From the NCBI GenBank assembly GCA_040752275.1, contig JBFMFH010000030.1, forward strand, positions 1 through 28,510: a DNA stretch of 28,510 nt, written 5' to 3'. The notes beneath the pieces were generated by a model. That model saw only the letters and a list, made by a program, of their open reading frames with translations, was not told where the DNA came from and did not search any database. Shown here piece by piece: positions 23,926-28,510 of the stretch. The position numbers and the translations under genes were made by a program. The DNA is from JBFMFH01 sp040752275 (lineage in GTDB: Bacteria; Acidobacteriota; Vicinamibacteria; Vicinamibacterales; JAKQTR01). Within the stretch, counting starts at the first letter, position 1. Each line of letters begins with the position of its first letter.

Positions 23926-26379
23926 TCATTGCTCCCGGAGCGTCGCGACCGGGTCGAGGCGCGATGCGCGATGCGCGGGCAGCCACGTCGCGGTCAGCGA
24001 GACGGCCGTCACGGCCAGAACGCCAATGCCGAGCGATACGGGATCGAGTGCGCTCACCCCGTATGTGCGTGCGGCGAGGGTCCGGGTGACGGCCAGTGCC
24101 AGACCCAGCCCGATGACGGTCCCGGCAGCCACGAGCCTGCCACTCTGCCGCAACACCTCCGTCTTGATCCGGGTGGCATCGGCACCCACGGCCATGCGGA
24201 TTCCGATCTCGCGCCTACGCCGTGCCACCTGGTATGCCACGACTCCGTGAAGCCCGATCATCGACAGGAACAGGCCGAGCCCGCCCAGCACCGCGACTCC
24301 AACGGCCGTCACACGCTCGACGAACAGCGCCATCCGGAGGTGCTCCGGAAGAGTCGTGATCTGAAGCGTGGGCATCGAGGGATCGACCGCCTCGATTGCC
24401 CGGCGAAACGGGGCAACCATCGTTCGCTCGTCGGCGGCAACCCTGACCACCACGGTCATCTCCCCGTGGAAATGCTGGGCGTGTGGCAGATAGAGGTACG
24501 GCTCGAGCTGTTCGTGCAGCGACACGTACTTGGCGTTCTGCACGATGCCGACGACCACAGCGTCGCGCCGGGCCCCGTCTTCCCCGACGAGCCCAAGGCG
24601 CCTGCCCACAGGATCCGCGCCGCGCCAGAACTCGGCCGCCAGCCTCTGGTTGACCATCACGACGGCTGGCGCGACGGCTGTGTCGCGATCGGTGAATTCA
24701 CGTCCGGCCACAACAAGCGTGCCCATCGTGGCGAGGAAGCCGCTTCCGACGACGTTGTAGCGAACGCGCATGCCGTCCTGCCCTGGCGGCGGTTGGTAAC
24801 CGGGCACCTCGATGCGCCGTGTGGCGCCCCCTCCGTAGAGGGAGTTGAGCGGCACGTGACGCGCGAGCGATGCACGCTCCACGCCCGGCGTCGCGTGAAG
24901 CTGGTCGAGCAACCGCCGGTAGAACTCACGCGTCTGGGCTTCGGAGTACCCGACGATCGGCGGAGCCATCGTCGCGAAGAGCATCGGCCGGCGAGCGAAT
25001 CCCGGATCCACGCCTCGGCTCGCGAGCAGGCTCCGCGTCAGGAGCCCGGACGCCACCAGCATGACCAGCGATACGGCAATCTGACCGACGACCAGGGCGT
25101 TGCGCAACGTGAATCCTCGCAGAAGTCCGACGCGGGCCACTTCACCCTTCAGCAACGGCGAGACGTCGTGCCGTGACGCCAGCAGGGCCGGGGCCGCGGC
25201 GAACACGGGCACTGCCACCAGGGCCATCAGGACGGTGAAGATCAGGACTCTGGCGTCGAGGCGCAGATCGAGGTTGATCGCGATGGGCAGCGAAGGCAGC
25301 AGGGCCGGAATGAGGCGCACGAGCCAGTCGGCGATCAGCACCGAGAGTGCCGCCGCCACCAGGGCCAGGACCGCACCTTCGACGAGCAGCTGGCGCAGGA
25401 TGTGCCACCTCGTCGCGCCCAGGGCGTGCCGGACTGCGATCTCGGTGCGGCGCGCTTCGCCACGTCCCAGCAGCAGCCCCGCCACGTTCGCGCAGGCTGT
25501 CAGCAGGACAACGGCGATGATGCCAAGGGCCACGGCCCCGAGTGCCGCTGGCATGCGCCGGCGAACGGTCTGCTCGAACTCGACGGCCAGCGCACGTCCC
25601 CGATTCGTCTCCGGGTAGCTCGATTCGAGTCTCTGGCCAAGGACCGCGGCCTCGGCGCGGGCCTGCCCGAGTGTTGCGTCCTCGCGCAAGCGCCCGAGTA
25701 CGCTGTAGCTGCGGCGGTCGCGCGGCTCGCGAGTGGCCGCGGGCCGCGCCGGCAGGAGGGTGTCCAATAGGGCGATGGTCGTCCAGACATCCGGTGCCAG
25801 TACCGGCGTCGTTCCCGCGAACTCCTCGGGTGCCACACCCACAATTGCGCATAGCGTGTGGTTGACGGTGACCATCCGCCCGACGATGTTCGGATCCCGG
25901 CCGTAGCGACGAACCCACAATCTGTGGCTGATCACGGCCGCCGCCTTGCCAGCGCCCGCATCGTCCTCCTCGTCGAGGAGTCGGCCGAGGGCGGGGCGCA
26001 GCCCGAGCGTCGAGAAGTAGTTCCCCGACACGCTCGAAGCCACCTCTACACTGGGCGGCACGCCGTCTCCGCTGAGGCCCACCGCATTTCGGGCTGAAGC
26101 CGCCACTTGACGGAACGCGGAGGTCTCGTCACGAATCGCGAGGTAGTCCTGGTAGGACGTGGCGCCAAATGGTTCCCCGGCTTGTGCGGTGTACACGCCC
26201 ACCAGCGTCGCGGCGTCGGGAATCGGCAAAGGCCGGTAGCCGACCGCATCGATGACGCTGAACACGGCCGAGGTCGGCGCCATCCCGAGTGCGAGTGAGA
26301 GCACGGCCACAGCGGAGATGGTGTGTTGGCTCCGGAGCGTTCTGATGGCCTGGCGCAGATCCGGCCGAACCGAGGACAT
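23926..26379 (-). CDS. Orphan duplicated MacB/FtsX-type permease (ADOP family), second copy
   Basis: This 817-residue protein has the same double plan as the one at 3028-5448: N-terminal helix, periplasmic core, FtsX bundle, then a repeat of core and bundle. Signatures are D-L-R-Q-A-I-R-T-L-R at the N-terminus, R-R-T-E-I-A-V-R-H-A-L-G-A before the first helix bundle and R-R-R-E-I-G-I-R-M-A-V-G-A near the end. The ATG complementary to 26377-26379 is preceded at five nt by GGAGGGAG, which decides the start over an ATG 12 codons upstream. Sequence differs widely from the first copy, so this is not a recent duplication. No ATPase gene is near. Its substrate is unknown. Confidence 0.93.
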   Translation of the reverse strand: MSSVRPDLRQAIRTLRSQHTISAVAVLSLALGMAPTSAVFSVIDAVGYRPLPIPDAATLVGVYTAQAGEPFGATSYQDYLAIRDETSAFRQVAASARNAVGLSGDGVPPSVEVASSVSGNYFSTLGLRPALGRLLDEEDDAGAGKAAAVISHRLWVRRYGRDPNIVGRMVTVNHTLCAIVGVAPEEFAGTTPVLAPDVWTTIALLDTLLPARPAATREPRDRRSYSVLGRLREDATLGQARAEAAVLGQRLESSYPETNRGRALAVEFEQTVRRRMPAALGAVALGIIAVVLLTACANVAGLLLGRGEARRTEIAVRHALGATRWHILRQLLVEGAVLALVAAALSVLIADWLVRLIPALLPSLPIAINLDLRLDARVLIFTVLMALVAVPVFAAAPALLASRHDVSPLLKGEVARVGLLRGFTLRNALVVGQIAVSLVMLVASGLLTRSLLASRGVDPGFARRPMLFATMAPPIVGYSEAQTREFYRRLLDQLHATPGVERASLARHVPLNSLYGGGATRRIEVPGYQPPPGQDGMRVRYNVVGSGFLATMGTLVVAGREFTDRDTAVAPAVVMVNQRLAAEFWRGADPVGRRLGLVGEDGARRDAVVVGIVQNAKYVSLHEQLEPYLYLPHAQHFHGEMTVVVRVAADERTMVAPFRRAIEAVDPSMPTLQITTLPEHLRMALFVERVTAVGVAVLGGLGLFLSMIGLHGVVAYQVARRRREIGIRMAVGADATRIKTEVLRQSGRLVAAGTVIGLGLALAVTRTLAARTYGVSALDPVSLGIGVLAVTAVSLTATWLPAHRASRLDPVATLREQ

Positions 26380-26487
26380 GGGCACTCCCTCCGTTGACGG
26401 ATTGAACGTGCGCACCCCCTGGGAGGTTCCATTCCAGCCAGCGCTCGTCTCGATCCGCTCGTCGGCTTCGAGGAGCCTCCTGCCGGG

Positions 26488-27255
26488 CTATCCGAGTCGC
26501 CGACCGGTGCGGCGGGCGTGCCAGATCCGGGTGAGATCGAAGAGCGCCCGGGCGTAGTCGGTCCGTCGGAGCTTGGACCCTGTCTTGTGGTGCCAGACCG
26601 CCACGGCCAGTTCGTAGATTCTCTCGCGCCGGGGGGGATCTCCTGGCCGGACGGGCTGGGCAAGGTAGCGCGCCAGCATCTCCACGTCGAAGATCCAGCG
26701 GCTCAGGAACGGCGTGGCGAAGACGGCCGCGAGGGCGTCGTTCGACCGGAACACCTTCGCGCCGCACTGCGTGTCGTACACGGGGAGATCCAGGACCAGC
26801 GACACCAGTGTGGCACAGACCCGGCCGAGATAGTGGCGCCAGGCTAGGCGCCGGATGTCCCTTCCGAGCAACATCACCCGCGAGCCGAGGATAACCTCGA
26901 CGTCAGGACGCTTCACGCTGAGCGCCAGGAAGTCGTCGACGGCGTTCAGCGGCGTGGCAAGGTCGGCGTCCCAGAATCCGACGAGACTGGCTCCGCGCCG
27001 AGCGGCCTCCAGGATCCCGAGACGCACGGCCTCGGCCTTTCCCCGATTGGCCGATAGGCGCATGACGTCGACGACGTCCGGCGCCGCGTCACGCAGCGCC
27101 TCGAGAATCCGAGGCGTGGCGTCCGTGCTGCCATCGTCAACGAAGAGCAGCCGCACGGCCGGGCGGACAGCGACGAAGTCGAGGAACGCGTTCGGGTCGA
27201 GGCGCGCGGCCTCGTTGTAGCAGGGCACGGCGAGGGTGAGGTCGGGATGCGGCAT
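26488..27255 (-). CDS. Family 2 glycosyltransferase, dolichyl/polyprenyl-phosphate type
   Basis: This 255-residue GT-A enzyme probably transfers a hexose from a nucleotide sugar to a polyprenyl phosphate at the inner membrane face. Signatures are V-P-C-Y-N-E (10-15), D-D-G-S-T-D (40-45), N-R-G-K-A-E-A-V (70-77), the D-A-D motif (96-98) and D-T-Q-C-G-A-K-V-F (161-169). This last motif is typical of ALG5/DPM1-like members. It lacks the C-terminal helices seen in some relatives. The start at 27255 is the ATG nearest the conserved domain; an ATG at 27294 would add 13 residues, and neither has a clear ribosome site. Upstream DNA holds REP-like hairpins. Its acceptor and sugar cannot be read from the sequence. 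Confidence 0.9.
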   Translation of the reverse strand: MPHPDLTLAVPCYNEAARLDPNAFLDFVAVRPAVRLLFVDDGSTDATPRILEALRDAAPDVVDVMRLSANRGKAEAVRLGILEAARRGASLVGFWDADLATPLNAVDDFLALSVKRPDVEVILGSRVMLLGRDIRRLAWRHYLGRVCATLVSLVLDLPVYDTQCGAKVFRSNDALAAVFATPFLSRWIFDVEMLARYLAQPVRPGDPPRRERIYELAVAVWHHKTGSKLRRTDYARALFDLTRIWHARRTGRRLG

Positions 27256-27327
27256 CGGCGGACCGCCACGGCGTCGCGTGTCACCTTGCCACATCGCGCC
27301 ATGCTTCGCAAACCCAGCTTCGCCAGA

Positions 27328-27359
27328 CTCGCTGCCGCGAGGCTTCGTCGCGGCAAGGG
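27328..27359. repeat. REP-like hairpin unit 1
   Basis: This 32-nt unit is repeated exactly at 27375-27406. It contains an 8-bp perfect stem, tgccgcga (27333-27340) and tcgcggca (27348-27355), around the loop ggcttcg. Confidence 0.8.
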
Positions 27360-27374
27360 CCTGACTGCGCCCAG

Positions 27375-27406
27375 CTCGCTGCCGCGAGGCTTCGTCGCGG
27401 CAAGGG
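27375..27406. repeat. REP-like hairpin unit 2
   Basis: This is the exact second copy, 47 bp downstream, with stem arms 27380-27387 and 27395-27402. The pair lies between the divergent glycosyltransferase and DUF1080 genes. A third degenerate relative may precede it around 27300-27327, which is rich in gcttcgc. Confidence 0.8.
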
Positions 27407-27478
27407 AATTCGGCGTAGAATCTGTCCGACCCGGCGGGCCTCGACGGGCGGGGCTGGGGTCTCGCGATTGGAGGAGTC

Positions 27479-28264
27479 GTGAAGTCCCTCAGGGCGATCG
27501 TCATGGTGCTCGTCGCCGCCGGAGGCGCGACGGCCTACGTGGTGGGCATGCAGATGAAGCGAGCCGACGAATTGCAGAAGTGGGCCATTCACGATGCGTC
27601 GCGCCCGATGCCCCAGGTCGTGGATCCAGGCCCCGCTGGACCTCCCGCTCCGGTGCCGGCGGACGCCATCGTTCTCTTCGACGGCAAGGACCTTTCTGGC
27701 TGGACGAATTCGAAGGGCGAGCCGGCGAGATGGCTGGTGCGTGATGGATACATGGAGGTTGTGAAGGGCACCGGTTCCATCAGGACTACCCAGGCCTTCG
27801 GCGATTGCCAGTTGCATGTCGAGTGGGCTTCGCCGGCGGCCGCCGTCGGATCGGGTCAGGACCGCGGCAACAGCGGCGTGTTCCTGATGAACATGTACGA
27901 GGTGCAGGTCCTCGACTCCTACGAGAGCACGACGTACGCCGACGGGATGGCGGCAGCCATCTACGGGCAGTTTCCGCCGCTCGTGAATGCCAGCCGGAGG
28001 CCCGGAGAATGGCAGACCTACGACATCGTCTTTCGCGCCCCACGCTTCGCGGCGGACGGGTCGTTGGTGGCCCCCGCGCGGATGACCGTGTTCCACAACG
28101 GCGTGCTCGTGCACGACAACCAGGAGTTGACCGGCCCAACAGCGCACAAGGCCCGTCCGCCGTATGCACCGCATGCGGAGCGGCTGCCGGTTTCGCTGCA
28201 GGACCACTCGCACCCGGTGCGGTTCCGGAACATCTGGATCAGGGAGCCGCGAGCCCAGGGTTGA
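27479..28264 (+). CDS. Secreted DUF1080 / 3-keto-disaccharide hydrolase-like protein
   Basis: This 261-residue protein has an N-terminal hydrophobic signal or anchor (about 4-24). A Pro-rich linker leads to a concanavalin-fold DUF1080 domain (about 60-258). Recognisable motifs are L-F-D-G-K-D-L-S-G-W, N-S-G-V-F-L-M, Y-E-V-Q-V-L-D-S-Y, W-Q-T-Y-D-I-V-F and the closing R-F-R-N-I-W-I-R. Some characterised relatives hydrolyse 3-keto-glycosides; others are uncharacterised binders. The GTG start at 27479 follows GGAGGAG closely. A Gfo/Idh/MocA oxidoreductase 3.8 kb away could supply 3-keto sugars, but the two are not in one operon. Location is probably periplasmic. Confidence 0.9.
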   Translation: MKSLRAIVMVLVAAGGATAYVVGMQMKRADELQKWAIHDASRPMPQVVDPGPAGPPAPVPADAIVLFDGKDLSGWTNSKGEPARWLVRDGYMEVVKGTGSIRTTQAFGDCQLHVEWASPAAAVGSGQDRGNSGVFLMNMYEVQVLDSYESTTYADGMAAAIYGQFPPLVNASRRPGEWQTYDIVFRAPRFAADGSLVAPARMTVFHNGVLVHDNQELTGPTAHKARPPYAPHAERLPVSLQDHSHPVRFRNIWIREPRAQG

Positions 28265-28510
28265 AGGCCTGGGCCTACGAGAACAGACGTCGCCCACGAG
28301 GATGGACGCGGCCCCGGGGACGGACGACAGACGAGCCAGGCCGCGGCCTGCGGCCGGAGGAGACGAGGATGTGATCCCGAGCGGGTGGCGCCGGACGGGC
28401 GCCCACCGCGGCGGAAGACCCTCAGCCGTGGTCATGTTTGTGGGTCTGAGCAGCGGTGGGCTGTCCGGCGACAGGACCCGCGCGGGAAGGATCATAGACG
28501 AGCCCTGCCG
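28265..28510. other. Downstream region without a supported gene
   Basis: This 246-bp stretch to the window edge has no convincing coding frame. The GC hairpin ggccgc/gcggcc (28339-28344 and 28350-28355) may help end the DUF1080 transcript but lacks a T-tract. Any further gene would start beyond the window. Confidence 0.5.

Noticed and set aside
27281..28495. 404-codon minus-strand frame opposite the DUF1080 gene
   Set aside because: It is a low-complexity shadow frame; the plus strand has a good ribosome site, signal and DUF1080 motifs.

Overview
The window is GC-rich, tightly packed bacterial DNA and most resembles a chromosome of the Acidobacteriota, probably a Vicinamibacteria-like lineage. 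This is inferred from gene types: two very long MacB/FtsX 'orphan' duplicated permeases with no ATPase partner, a MerR-like HTH fused through one membrane segment to FG-GAP/VCBS repeats, a Tat-exported Gfo/Idh/MocA oxidoreductase, a DUF1080 protein, and structured intergenic repeats. No tRNA, rRNA, CRISPR array, insertion sequence or phage gene is visible.

Layout. 1-287: two copies of a 127-nt structured repeat, the second supplying the stop codon of a PAS-rich hybrid histidine kinase (284-2782, minus). 3028-5448: an orphan duplicated permease. 5491-7500 (minus): a chorismate mutase / prephenate dehydratase / ACT / DAHP synthase fusion. It is divergent, across an AT-rich promoter island, from an ilvD-ilvB-ilvN-ilvC operon (7618-12675). 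12672-15071 (minus): a secreted VCBS-repeat and thioredoxin-fold protein interrupted by one in-frame UGA, preceded by a TonB-like gene (15121-15831). 16194-17412: a secreted LamG/PKD-type gene broken by a frameshift. 17421-18755: the HTH-membrane-VCBS protein. 18916-19842: a CDF metal exporter. 19916-21199: a membrane-anchored papain-like protein. 21297-21456: a 54-bp tandem repeat. 21454-23648: a TSUP permease and the Tat-exported oxidoreductase. 23926-26379: a second orphan permease. 26488-27255: a family 2 glycosyltransferase. 27328-27406: paired REP-like hairpins. 27479-28264: a secreted DUF1080 protein.

The standout observation is the UGA at 13035-13037 (minus). The frame continues unbroken through it for 120 more codons. 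The UGA lies exactly where the first cysteine of a thioredoxin C-G-W-C active site should be, giving U-G-W-C. The 38 nt immediately after it fold into a 15-bp hairpin with a bulged U, a 5-nt apical loop AGGGC and a 16-nt UGA-to-loop distance. That geometry is expected of a bacterial SECIS element. I therefore propose a secreted selenoprotein of 799 residues (Sec679) that looks like two hypothetical genes under a standard genetic code.

Metabolically, the centre of the window is an amino-acid biosynthesis block: the fusion enzyme covers entry to the shikimate pathway plus the phenylalanine branch, and ilvDBNC covers the common valine/isoleucine steps. The flanks hold envelope and export functions: permeases, TonB, CDF, TSUP, periplasmic proteins and sugar oxidoreduction.
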